Assembly: GCA_049431945.1 (NCBI GenBank)
Contig: JBMTDJ010000005.1
Location: 1 to 61,122, forward strand
DNA length: 61,122 nt
Direction of reading: 5' to 3'
From: Mxb001 sp049431945
Lineage (GTDB): Bacteria; Actinomycetota; Actinomycetes; S36-B12
A model generated the notes under the pieces. It was not told the origin of the DNA and searched no databases. It saw only the letters and a list, made by a program, of their open reading frames with translations. Positions 44,800 to 53,243 of this stretch are shown here, one piece after another (positions within the stretch are counted from its first letter, which is position 1; each line of letters starts with the position of its first letter). The translations under genes were made by a program, and so were the position numbers.

Positions 44800-45606
44800 A
44801 TGCCAGCCGACCTGACGTCGCCGCGCTCCGCGCGCGTCACCGAGGTCCGGCACCTGCACGAACGAAGGCACCGCGCTGAGCGCGGTGCCTTCGTCGTCGA
44901 GGGGCCCCAGGCAGTGAGGGAAGCACTCGGCCAGGGTGTCCTCGAGCTCTACTTGACCGAGGCGGCCGCCGACCGCCACCCGGAGTTCGTGGAGCAGGCG
45001 CGCGACGCCGGTGGGCGGGTCGTCCTCGCCACCGAGGACGTTCTCGTGGCCATGTCGGAGACCCGCCATCCGCAGGGAGTTCTCGCTGTCTGCGCGCTCG
45101 TAGCGCGTCCTCTTGATGACGTGGTCGCGTCTCTGCCAGGCGCAGCGCCCTTAGTCGTTGTCCTCGACCGGGTGTCCGATCCCGGCAATGCCGGCACGAT
45201 CATCCGCACCGCTGACGCGATGGGCGCGGACGCGGTCGTCCTCACGGAGGGTTCAGTTGATCCGCACAATGGCAAATGCGTGCGCGCGACTGCGGGGTCG
45301 ATCTTCCACGTGCCGATCAGCGTCGATGTTCCGGCCGGTGATGTCAGGCGCGTTTTCGGCGACGCCGGGCTGTCCCTCGTCGCGGCCGACGCCCACGCTG
45401 AAGCGTCGCTCGACGATGAGCCGGATCTCCTGCGTGGGCCGATCGCCTGGGTCTTCGGGAGCGAAGCGCACGGTGTCGATGCCGCGTGGCTGGAGTCGGC
45501 CTCGGCCACACTGAGGATCCCTATGTCGGGGGACGTCGAGAGCCTCAACCTCGCAGCGTCCGCTGCCATCTGCCTCTACGCGACATCGCGCGCTCGTGGG
45601 ACCTAG
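44800..45606 (+). CDS. TrmH/SpoU-family rRNA 2'-O-methyltransferase
   Basis: A 268-residue knotted methyltransferase. An N-terminal RNA-binding domain (HERRHRAERGAFVVEGPQAV) precedes the three SPOUT motifs: LDRVSDPGNAGTIIRTADAM, WVFGSEAHGV and IPMSGDVESLNLAASAAICL. It normally sits between rplT and pheS in actinobacteria. Here the next gene on the pheS side is displaced by 4 kb. The stop codon lies inside a 12-bp palindrome GGACCTAGGTCC (45599-45610). Confidence 0.9.
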   Translation: MPADLTSPRSARVTEVRHLHERRHRAERGAFVVEGPQAVREALGQGVLELYLTEAAADRHPEFVEQARDAGGRVVLATEDVLVAMSETRHPQGVLAVCALVARPLDDVVASLPGAAPLVVVLDRVSDPGNAGTIIRTADAMGADAVVLTEGSVDPHNGKCVRATAGSIFHVPISVDVPAGDVRRVFGDAGLSLVAADAHAEASLDDEPDLLRGPIAWVFGSEAHGVDAAWLESASATLRIPMSGDVESLNLAASAAICLYATSRARGT

Positions 45607-45624
45607 GTCCTACCCAGACAGGCC

Positions 45625-45820
45625 CTTTCGACAACGACGATGTCGTCATCATTGAGCCTCGTGAATGGCGGGCCCGGAATACGTCGACTGGAGATCCTCG
45701 GGCGATACCCGCAACGTCCGGTACGGCTACGACCCCACGGCGGTCATGAGCGAGGCCTGGGCGCCGCCGCGTGACGCACACGACACCCGCGTGCCCTGCC
45801 AGGCGATCCTGCGGCCATAG
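45625..45820 (+). pseudogene. Frameshifted remnant of an oxygenase paralogue
   Basis: This stretch matches parts of the intact gene that starts at 45881. In one frame VVIIEPREW recalls VVLE...DPQEW; in the next frame EYVDWRSSGDTR matches EFVDWKSSGDTR. Between the shared TGG codon and the shared GTCGAC there are 14 bases here (45669-45682) and 15 in the intact gene (45968-45982), a one-base deletion. A 17-base identity to the intact gene's last codons follows (45743-45759 against 46625-46641), with its TGA changed to TGG. Frame then ends at 45820. It reads as a decayed, internally deleted duplicate. Confidence 0.6.
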
Positions 45821-45880
45821 GAGAGAATGGAGGGCCAGGATGGGCCGGTCGCGCTCGCGGCCACGCGAAAGAGGTGTCGG

Positions 45881-46642
45881 ATGAGTTACGTCAAGCTGCC
45901 CGAGCTCGAGGAGACCGGCTACGTCGTCCTGGAGTCCTATGACCAGTCGCAGGACCCCCAGGAGTGGCTGGATATCGAGTTCGTCGACTGGAAGTCCTCC
46001 GGCGACACCCGTTTCGCCCCGCTCGCCTCGGCGTACGGCGACCTCGAGTGCAACGGCTTCTGGCATCACAACCCGCCCAAGACCGATAAGGACGGGGTTT
46101 GGGTGGATGCCAACATCGAGCGTGCCCCGCGTCTCAAGGCGCGCGCAGAGGAGCCGGGCGCCAATATTGGCCGCTGCCGGGTCATCGAGCTCCAGCCCAA
46201 CGAGTACGCCGATTGCATCTGGAATCTTCACCAGGACGACAACAATCGTCTCAATCCGGAGGGGACTGGCTGGATCGTCCGAGGATTCTTCAATCTCACC
46301 GACAATCCCGACTCCTACATGATCCTGCGCGAGGACAAGGATGACCCGGCGACGGAGACGCGCATCCCGTTGCCGTCCGGCACCCAGGTGATCATCGACA
46401 CGCAACGCCTCTGGCATGCGGTGTGGCACACCGGCGAAGAACCGCGGTACTGCCTCATCACCTCCTGGGAGTCCGGTCCGGAGCTCGGCGAGTACATCCG
46501 GGCGCGCAGCCCGAGGAGCAAGGTGGACAACGCTCCGCTGGATCAGAGCGTGATCGACGAGGCGCAGGCATCCGTGGCGCGCCGTCGTGCTGAGCGTGAG
46601 GCAAAGTCCGGCGCCATGGTCGACGTCATGAGCGAGGCCTGA
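45881..46642 (+). CDS. Putative 2-oxoglutarate/Fe(II)-dependent oxygenase
   Basis: A 253-residue protein of no family I can name. It has the pattern of a double-stranded beta-helix oxygenase: His117-x-Asp119 (WNLHQDDNN), a distal His179 (QRLWHAVWH) and Arg189 ten residues later (EEPRYCLITSW), the usual spacing for the arginine that holds 2-oxoglutarate. The core is followed by a charged C-terminal helix (residues ~222-244). The ATG at 45881 has AGAGG upstream. It lies 84 bp before cysD and next to a decayed partial copy of itself. Substrate unknown; a sulfur compound or amino acid would fit the neighbours. Confidence 0.6.
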   Translation: MSYVKLPELEETGYVVLESYDQSQDPQEWLDIEFVDWKSSGDTRFAPLASAYGDLECNGFWHHNPPKTDKDGVWVDANIERAPRLKARAEEPGANIGRCRVIELQPNEYADCIWNLHQDDNNRLNPEGTGWIVRGFFNLTDNPDSYMILREDKDDPATETRIPLPSGTQVIIDTQRLWHAVWHTGEEPRYCLITSWESGPELGEYIRARSPRSKVDNAPLDQSVIDEAQASVARRRAEREAKSGAMVDVMSEA

Positions 46643-46672
46643 GTCGGTTTCGCTCCGCTGGCCCTCCGCGGG

Positions 46673-46678
46673 TAGCGT
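46673..46678 (+). promoter_or_regulatory. -10 box before cysD
   Basis: TAGCGT ~50 bp before the cysD start predicts a leader of about 40 bases that includes AGGAAGG. Confidence 0.4.
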
Positions 46679-46726
46679 GGAGGGCATCGTGACCCGCGGA
46701 CCCGCGGGCTACCCAGGAAGGTGATC

Positions 46727-47653
46727 GTGACCTCCGCTGCCCACGCGACGGTGTCCGAAGACGACGTCCTCGATGCACTTGAGGCCGAGGCGATCCACGT
46801 CTACCGCGAGGTGGCCGGCGCCTTCCGCCGTCCGGTCCTGCTGTATTCGATCGGCAAGGACTCCTCGGTGCTCCTGCACCTGGCGCGCAAGGCGTTCGCG
46901 CCTGCGCCGATCCCCTTCAAGGTCATGCACATCGACACGACCTGGAAGTTCCGGGAGATGATCGAGTTCCGCGAGCGGATGCGCGAGGAGCTCAGCCTGG
47001 ACCTCAAAGTCCAGACCAATCTCGAAGCCGTGGCCGAGGGGGTGACGCCGTTCACCCATGGCACTCACGAGTACACCCGGATCATGAAGACGGTCGCCCT
47101 GCGCCAGGGCCTCGATGAGCTTCAGGCGGACTGCGCCATCGGCGGAGCTCGGCGTGACGAGGAGAAGTCCCGCGCCAAGGAGCGCATCTTCTCGCTGCGC
47201 GAACCGGGCCACCGCTGGGACCCTCGCAAGCAGCGACCTGAGTTCTGGCGCACCGCCAACACGGTGCTGGCCGACGGTCAGACCATGCGGGCCTTCCCGA
47301 TCAGCAACTGGACGGAGTTCGACGTCTGGCGGTACATCCGTCGCGAGCAGATCCCCATCCCGGATCTGTACTTCGCGCGTCCGCGCCCGGTCGTCCAGCG
47401 CGAGGGGACTTGGATCATGGTCGATGACGACCGGCTGCCCCTGCGCGAGGGTGAGTCGCCCGAGATCCGGTCGGTGCGATTCCGCACCCTTGGCTGCTAC
47501 CCCTTGTCGGGCGCGGTTGAGTCGACCGCAGCTGATCTCGACACGCTCATCACGGAGATGCTGGAGAGCAACGTCTCGGAGCGTGCCGGTCGTCTCATCG
47601 ACGGCGAGGGCTCGGGCTCCATGGAGGCCAAGAAGGCGGAGGGCTACTTCTGA
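46727..47653 (+). CDS. cysD: Sulfate adenylyltransferase subunit 2
   Basis: A 308-residue ATP pyrophosphatase-type enzyme that makes APS from sulfate and ATP with CysN. It has the PP-loop LLYSIGKDSSVLLHL, the segment FKVMHIDTTWKFREMIEFR and the C-terminal RTLGCYPLSGAVES. GTG at 46727 is preferred over the GTG six bases earlier because AGGAAGG is then five bases away. The stop overlaps the cysN start (TGATG). Confidence 0.96.
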   Translation: MTSAAHATVSEDDVLDALEAEAIHVYREVAGAFRRPVLLYSIGKDSSVLLHLARKAFAPAPIPFKVMHIDTTWKFREMIEFRERMREELSLDLKVQTNLEAVAEGVTPFTHGTHEYTRIMKTVALRQGLDELQADCAIGGARRDEEKSRAKERIFSLREPGHRWDPRKQRPEFWRTANTVLADGQTMRAFPISNWTEFDVWRYIRREQIPIPDLYFARPRPVVQREGTWIMVDDDRLPLREGESPEIRSVRFRTLGCYPLSGAVESTAADLDTLITEMLESNVSERAGRLIDGEGSGSMEAKKAEGYF

Positions 47654-49542
47654 TGACCACCCTTCTCGAGCGCTCGTCGGGCATCGACGTCACCCCAGTC
47701 GTTCGCCTGGTCACCTGCGGCTCAGTCGATGACGGGAAGTCGACGCTCATCGGTCGGCTCCTCGCGGAGACTGGGTCCATCCCCGAGGACCAGTTGGACT
47801 ATGCCCGCCAAACGCGCAGAGGCGGATCGACGATCCCGGTGGGGGAGGTCGACTTCTCCCTCCTTACTGATGGCCTGGAGGCCGAGCGCGAGCAGGGCAT
47901 CACGATCGATGTCGCGTACCGGCACATGTACCTGCCGAGCGGGCGCCGGGTGATCATCGCCGATGCTCCTGGACACGAGCAGTACACCCGCAATATGGCT
48001 GTTGCGGCATCCAACGCTGACGTGGCGGTCCTCCTGGTCGATGCGGCTCGTGGCGTGCGCCCTCAGACGTTCCGACATCTGACCGTGTGCGCGCTGATGG
48101 GCGTCACTACGATCATGATCGCGATCAACAAGATGGACCTTGTCGGCTACGAGCACGCGACCTTCGAGGAACTCTCGGGGCAGGTGAAGGCGGCGGCTGC
48201 ACGTCTGGGCATCAACGAGGTCATGACGATCCCTGTGAGCGCTGTAGCAGGGGACAACGTCACCTCGCCAACCACGCACATGGCCTGGTGGCGCGGCCCC
48301 TCGCTCCTGAGTGCTCTGCAGGACTGGACCCCGCCCGAGAGCGACTCGACTCATCCCTTCCGTCTGCCCGTGCAGTTTGTCTCGCGCGCAGACGGCAACT
48401 TCCGCGGCTACGCGGGCACCGTGGCCGCGGGCGTCGTGCGGCCGGGTGACAAGGTTGTCGTGGCCGATTCGGGTCAGACGGCAACGGTTGCGCGCATCGT
48501 CGGCTTCCATGGCGACATGGCTGAAGCGGCGACCGGCGACGCCGTGACCGTCACGCTTGATCGCGAGGTGGACGTCACCCGCGGTGACCTGATCGCTGCC
48601 GATGGCACGACCGAGTCAGGAGAGACGGCGTGGCCGCAGCCCGCGGACCGCTTTGCCGCCGATGTCGTGTGGGTAGGCGAGGAAGCGCTCATGCACGGTC
48701 GCTCCTACCTCCTCGCTGTCGGCCCTCGCACGGTGCCGGCAACGGTGACGGTTGTTCGTCATCGCCTTGACGTGGTGTCCGGGCAGAAATTGGCCGCGCG
48801 CGTGCTTGATATGAACGACATCGGGCGCATCGAGATTGCCACCGACACGCCCATCCCCATGGACATGTACGCCCAGTGCCGTGACACGGGCGGCTTCCTC
48901 CTCATCGACCGAGTCACCGCGGACACCGTGGCAGCGGGGATGGTGACACATGCCCTGCGTCGTTCGCTCAACGTGGTTCCGCACTCCTACGAGGTCGACC
49001 GGGAGGCCCGCGCCCGGCTCAAGCATCAGACCCCGCGAGTGGTGTGGCTGACCGGACTGTCGGGGTCGGGCAAGTCGACCGTCGCCGATGCTCTCGAGCG
49101 CCGGCTCTATGCGCTGGGTATGCACACCTTCGTGCTCGACGGCGACAACGTCCGCACCGGCATCAACAAGGACCTCGGCTTCACGCCTGAGGATCGCGCG
49201 GAGAACGTGCGGCGCGTCGCGGAGGCGGCGAAGCTCATGTTGGAGGCCGGCCTCATCGTCGTCGTGGCTCTCATCTCGCCTTTCCGCGCTGATCGTCGGG
49301 CAGCCCGCGAGATCTTCGGAGAGGGTGATTTCCTCGAGGTCTTCGTGGATACCCCCGTCGAGATGTGCGCGACGCGCGACCCCAAGGGACTCTATGCCAA
49401 GGCGCAGTCGGGCACGCTTCCCAACATGACCGGAATCGGCCAGGAGTACGAGGCACCGGAGAACCCCGACGTCCACCTCGATGGCACAGCGTCGGTCGAT
49501 GACAACGTCGAGTCGCTCGTCCGGCTTCTCGTGGGCGACTAG
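47653..49542 (+). CDS. cysNC: Sulfate adenylyltransferase subunit 1 / adenylylsulfate kinase fusion
   Basis: A 629-residue bifunctional protein. The N-terminal CysN GTPase (to about 430) has GSVDDGKSTLIGRLL, DAPGHEQYTRNM and NKMD, with EF-Tu-like barrels after it. The CysC kinase begins near residue 455 with P-loop WLTGLSGSGKSTVADALE, then LDGDNVRTGINKDLGFTPED and DPKGLYAKAQSG. It activates sulfate to PAPS for reduction or sulfotransfer. No cysH or sulfotransferase is visible in the window. The stop is directly followed by pheS. Confidence 0.96.
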   Translation: MTTLLERSSGIDVTPVVRLVTCGSVDDGKSTLIGRLLAETGSIPEDQLDYARQTRRGGSTIPVGEVDFSLLTDGLEAEREQGITIDVAYRHMYLPSGRRVIIADAPGHEQYTRNMAVAASNADVAVLLVDAARGVRPQTFRHLTVCALMGVTTIMIAINKMDLVGYEHATFEELSGQVKAAAARLGINEVMTIPVSAVAGDNVTSPTTHMAWWRGPSLLSALQDWTPPESDSTHPFRLPVQFVSRADGNFRGYAGTVAAGVVRPGDKVVVADSGQTATVARIVGFHGDMAEAATGDAVTVTLDREVDVTRGDLIAADGTTESGETAWPQPADRFAADVVWVGEEALMHGRSYLLAVGPRTVPATVTVVRHRLDVVSGQKLAARVLDMNDIGRIEIATDTPIPMDMYAQCRDTGGFLLIDRVTADTVAAGMVTHALRRSLNVVPHSYEVDREARARLKHQTPRVVWLTGLSGSGKSTVADALERRLYALGMHTFVLDGDNVRTGINKDLGFTPEDRAENVRRVAEAAKLMLEAGLIVVVALISPFRADRRAAREIFGEGDFLEVFVDTPVEMCATRDPKGLYAKAQSGTLPNMTGIGQEYEAPENPDVHLDGTASVDDNVESLVRLLVGD

Positions 49543-50652
49543 ATGTCTGCGCCCAACAATCCGTACGATCCCGTGGCCGTGTCCTCTCTCGAGCCGGCCG
49601 CGGTCGAGGCCATGGTCGCAGCAGCCCTCACGTCTATCGCTGCAGCGGGTGACCTCGACGAGTTGAAGGCCGTGCGCCTGGCGCATGCCGGTGATCGGTC
49701 GCCGCTGGCCCTAGCCAATCGCGAGATCGGAGCCCTCCCGCCCGCAGCCAAGGCCGAGGCCGGCAAACGCGTGGGCAGCGCACGGGCAGCGGTGCGCGAA
49801 GCCCTCGACCAACGCCTGGGCGAACTCGAGGCGGAGCGCGACGCCCGTGTGCTGGTCGAGGAATCCGTCGATGTCACGATGCCGACCGACCGCATGTCTC
49901 GAGGCGGTCGCCATCCGCTGACGACGCTGATGGAGCGCATGGCGGAGGTGTTCATCGCCATGGGCTACGAGGTGGCCGAGGGGCCAGAAGCCGAGGCGGA
50001 GTGGTTCAACTTCGACGCGCTCAACGTCCCCCCGGACCACCCCGCGCGCACGATGCAGGACACGTTCTTCGTGGGCAGTGAGCACAGCGGAGTGGTCATG
50101 CGCACCCAGACTTCCCCGATCCAACTTCGCGCGATGCTCGAGCGCGATCTGCCGATCTACGTGGTCGCACCCGGGCGCGTGTTCCGCACCGATGAGCTCG
50201 ATGCCACCCACACGCCTGTCTTCCACCAGATCGAGGGCCTGGCCATCGACGAGGGCATCACCATGGCGGACCTCAAGGGCACGCTCGAGCACCTCGCGGC
50301 GGCAATGTTCGGCGAGGGCGTCCAGATCCGCCTGCGTCCGTCCTACTTCCCCTTCACCGAGCCGAGCGCCGAGCTGGACCTGCAGTGCTTCGTCTGCCGC
50401 GGAGCCTCCGTCGGCAACCCGGATGCACCGTGTCGCACCTGCTCGAGCGAGGGATGGATCGAGTGGGGCGGCTGCGGCATGGTCAATCCGCGCGTCCTTC
50501 GGGCCGCCGGTATCGACACCGACCGCTACTCCGGATTCGCCTTCGGCATGGGAGTTGAACGCACCCTGATGTTCCGTCACGGCGTCACCGACATGCGCGA
50601 CATGGTCGAGGGTGATGTTCGCTTCACCCGTGCCTTCGGGCTGGAGGTCTGA
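49543..50652 (+). CDS. pheS: Phenylalanyl-tRNA synthetase alpha subunit
   Basis: A 369-residue class II synthetase subunit. The N-terminal coiled-coil (residues ~20-110) is followed by the catalytic core: motif 1 region HPLTTLMERMAEVFIAMGYE, motif 2 (GRVFRTDELDATHTPVFHQI) and motif 3 (SGFAFGMGVERTLMFRHG). The cysteines in QCFVCRGASVGNPDAPCRTC suggest a small zinc site, as in many actinobacteria. It pairs with PheT. The stop overlaps pheT (TGATG). Confidence 0.97.
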   Translation: MSAPNNPYDPVAVSSLEPAAVEAMVAAALTSIAAAGDLDELKAVRLAHAGDRSPLALANREIGALPPAAKAEAGKRVGSARAAVREALDQRLGELEAERDARVLVEESVDVTMPTDRMSRGGRHPLTTLMERMAEVFIAMGYEVAEGPEAEAEWFNFDALNVPPDHPARTMQDTFFVGSEHSGVVMRTQTSPIQLRAMLERDLPIYVVAPGRVFRTDELDATHTPVFHQIEGLAIDEGITMADLKGTLEHLAAAMFGEGVQIRLRPSYFPFTEPSAELDLQCFVCRGASVGNPDAPCRTCSSEGWIEWGGCGMVNPRVLRAAGIDTDRYSGFAFGMGVERTLMFRHGVTDMRDMVEGDVRFTRAFGLEV

Positions 50653-53147
50653 TGCGCGTCCCCATGGAGTGGCTGCGCGAGATGGTGAACCTCCCGCCCA
50701 GCATCGACGCGCGGGCTGTCGCCGAGCGCCTCATCGCCGCTGGACTCGAGGTGGAGTCCGTGGAGGTTGCCGGCGGCGATCTCACGGGACCGCTCGTCGT
50801 CGGTCGGGTCGAGTCGATCGAGGAACTCACCGAATTCAAGAAGCCGATCCGCTGGTGCCAGGTCGATGTCGGCCCGGCGCACGGGGGAGTGCGCGGGATC
50901 GTCTGCGGTGCTCGCAACTTTGCCGAGGGCGATCTCGTTGCTGTCGCGCTGCCGGGTGCGGTCCTTCCCGGTGGTTTTGCGATCTCGGCGCGAGAGACCT
51001 ACGGCCATGTGTCGGACGGCATGATCTGCTCGCAGCGCGAGGTCGGCCTGGGAGACGAGCACGACGGGATCATGGTGCTCGCCTCCGGGTCGATCGGCGA
51101 TGACGCCGCCGCACTGCTCGGGTTGGGCGAGGAGACGCTCGACATCGCGGTGACGCCCGACCGCGGCTATGCGCTCTCGATCCGCGGCGTGGCCCGCGAG
51201 GTGGCTATCGCCTTCGGCCTGCCCTTCGACGACCCTGGCCAACGGCTTGTCGAGTTGCCCGCGCCGGCGCCCGACATGGCGCCCTGGCCGTGCGAGGTCG
51301 ATGACCCCAGCATGTGTCAGCTCTTCACCCTCAGGCGCATCGTCGGATTCGATCCGTCGGCCCCGACACCGGAGTGGATGAGTCGGCGTCTCATCGCCGC
51401 AGGGATGCGCCCGGTGTCGCTTGCGGTCGATGTCACCAACTACGTCATGCTCGAGCTCGGCCAGCCGCTGCACGCCTTCGATGCGGCGAAGTTGCACGGC
51501 CCGATCCGCGCCGGGCGCGCCGAGGCGGGAGAGCAACTCGAGACGCTCGACCACGTCGTGCGCGCTCTTGACGCCGATGACGTCGTCATCCGAGACGACT
51601 CCGGCGTCATCGGGCTCGCGGGCACGATGGGCGGGTTGCATTCCGAGATCGACAACGACTCCTCCGACATCGCATTGGAGGCCGCGCGCTTCGTCCCGGA
51701 GCCGGTGGCACGCACCGCGCGCCGGCATCGTCTGAGTTCGGAAGCATCCCGGCGCTTCGAGCGCGGGGTCGATCGGGTGCTCGCGCCCTATGCCTCGGCG
51801 CGTGCGGCGCAACTGCTGCTCGAGTACGGAGGAGGGACGTACGCGGGGATGACCGCGTGGGAGTCCCCCTACGACGCCACGGTCATCACCATGGACTCCA
51901 CGCTTCCCGAGAGCACGGCCGGCATGCCCATCGGTCGGGAGACCGTCATCGAGCGCCTCGCGCAGGTGGGCTGCGAAGTCGAGGGCGTCGACCGGCTCTC
52001 CGTGGCCGTGCCCTCGTGGCGACCGGACCTCACCGATCCGGCGGATCTGGTGGAGGAGGTCGTCCGCCTCATCGGATACGACGCGATCCCGGCCCGGCTA
52101 CCCCAGGCGCCAGCAGGATTCGGGCTCACGCGTGAGCAGCGGCTTCGACGCCGCGCGGGCATCTCGCTGGGAGCGGCCGGGATCGTCGACGTGCTCACCT
52201 ATCCGTTCATGGGCGAGCAGGATCTCGATGCCCTCCTGTTCGACGTCGATGACCCCAGGCGACGGGCGCCGCGTCTGGCCAATCCGCTGTCCGAGGAGCA
52301 GCCGCTGCTGCGCACGACGCTCCTGCCCGGCCTGATGACCGCCGTCCGACGCAACCTCTCGCGCGGCATGGATGACGTCGCGATCGGCGAGATCGGCCGC
52401 GTCTTCGTCCGCGCATCGCACCAGGAGGCCGGTGGGGTCGCGGCTCCGCCGCGCCCGCAAGTCACCGGTCGTCCGAGCGACGAAGAACTCGCGGCACTCG
52501 AGGCCCTCTTGCCTGACCAGCCCCATCACGTCGCCGTGGTGTTGACCGGGGACCGGGAGCCTGCCGGCTGGTGGGGTGGTGCCCGGGCCGTCTCGTGGGC
52601 CGATGCGGTGGAGATTGCTCGGATGATCGCTGCATCCTTGGGCGCGGCACTCGACGTGAGCCAGGGGACGGATGGTCCGTTCCATCCGGGGCGTACCGCC
52701 GTGCTCGAGGTCGGCGGTCGCGCCGTCGGCTACGCCGGTGAGCTCCATCCGCGTGTGATCGCGGCGTACTCCCTGCCGCCTCGCACCTGCGCTCTCGAAA
52801 TCGACTTGGATGCCCTCATCGCCGCGGCCGACGCGGTCGCCCCGGCTCCGGATGTCACCACGCAGCCCGTGGCCAAGGAGGACGTGGCCCTGGTCGTCGC
52901 CGACTCGGTGCCCGTCGCCGACGTCGCGGATGCCCTGCGCGCGGGAGCAGGGGAGCTCTGCGAGGACGTTCGGCTCTTCGATGTCTATGTCGGTCCCCAG
53001 GTGCCGGAGGGTCATCGGTCCCTGGCATTCGCCCTGCGTTTCCGCGCACCTGACCGCACGCTGTCCGCCGAGGACATCGCGGGCGCGCGCCAGGCGGGCA
53101 TCGCCGAGGCCGAGCGGCGGCACGGCGCGGTGCTTCGCGGCGGCTGA
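50652..53147 (+). CDS. pheT: Phenylalanyl-tRNA synthetase beta subunit
   Basis: An 831-residue subunit: tRNA-binding EMAP-like domain (about residues 40-150), B3/B4 editing domain (~210-390, with GQPLHAFDAAKLHGPI), B5 domain (~410-480), a catalytic-like core, and the C-terminal ferredoxin-like anticodon-binding domain (from about 735, PVAKEDVALVVADSVPVADV). Full length and colinear with the family. Confidence 0.97.
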   Translation: MRVPMEWLREMVNLPPSIDARAVAERLIAAGLEVESVEVAGGDLTGPLVVGRVESIEELTEFKKPIRWCQVDVGPAHGGVRGIVCGARNFAEGDLVAVALPGAVLPGGFAISARETYGHVSDGMICSQREVGLGDEHDGIMVLASGSIGDDAAALLGLGEETLDIAVTPDRGYALSIRGVAREVAIAFGLPFDDPGQRLVELPAPAPDMAPWPCEVDDPSMCQLFTLRRIVGFDPSAPTPEWMSRRLIAAGMRPVSLAVDVTNYVMLELGQPLHAFDAAKLHGPIRAGRAEAGEQLETLDHVVRALDADDVVIRDDSGVIGLAGTMGGLHSEIDNDSSDIALEAARFVPEPVARTARRHRLSSEASRRFERGVDRVLAPYASARAAQLLLEYGGGTYAGMTAWESPYDATVITMDSTLPESTAGMPIGRETVIERLAQVGCEVEGVDRLSVAVPSWRPDLTDPADLVEEVVRLIGYDAIPARLPQAPAGFGLTREQRLRRRAGISLGAAGIVDVLTYPFMGEQDLDALLFDVDDPRRRAPRLANPLSEEQPLLRTTLLPGLMTAVRRNLSRGMDDVAIGEIGRVFVRASHQEAGGVAAPPRPQVTGRPSDEELAALEALLPDQPHHVAVVLTGDREPAGWWGGARAVSWADAVEIARMIAASLGAALDVSQGTDGPFHPGRTAVLEVGGRAVGYAGELHPRVIAAYSLPPRTCALEIDLDALIAAADAVAPAPDVTTQPVAKEDVALVVADSVPVADVADALRAGAGELCEDVRLFDVYVGPQVPEGHRSLAFALRFRAPDRTLSAEDIAGARQAGIAEAERRHGAVLRGG

Positions 53148-53224
53148 GGGCACCCCGCAGGCCACGCACCGCACAGCGCCACAGCCCCGACCATCCCGCC
53201 CCACCCGTCCCAGGCACTATGCGT

Positions 53225-53237
53225 GTATGCGTATACT
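53225..53237 (+). promoter_or_regulatory. argC promoter -10 with overlapping ArgR-like operator
   Basis: TATACT (53232-53237), six bases, then ATG 53244: a leaderless arginine operon promoter. The inverted repeat GTAT-GCGT-ATAC (53225-53236) and a direct repeat ATGCGT overlap the -10, a suitable position for repression by the ArgR encoded in the same operon. The remaining gap from 53148 shows nothing clear. Confidence 0.5.
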
Positions 53238-53243
53238 TTCGGC

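Noticed and set aside
45486..45749. An 87-codon plus-strand frame starting inside the rRNA methyltransferase gene
   Set aside because: Its first part is a shadow of the methyltransferase; only its last part (PFDNDDVVIIEPREW) is meaningful and is included in the decayed oxygenase copy.
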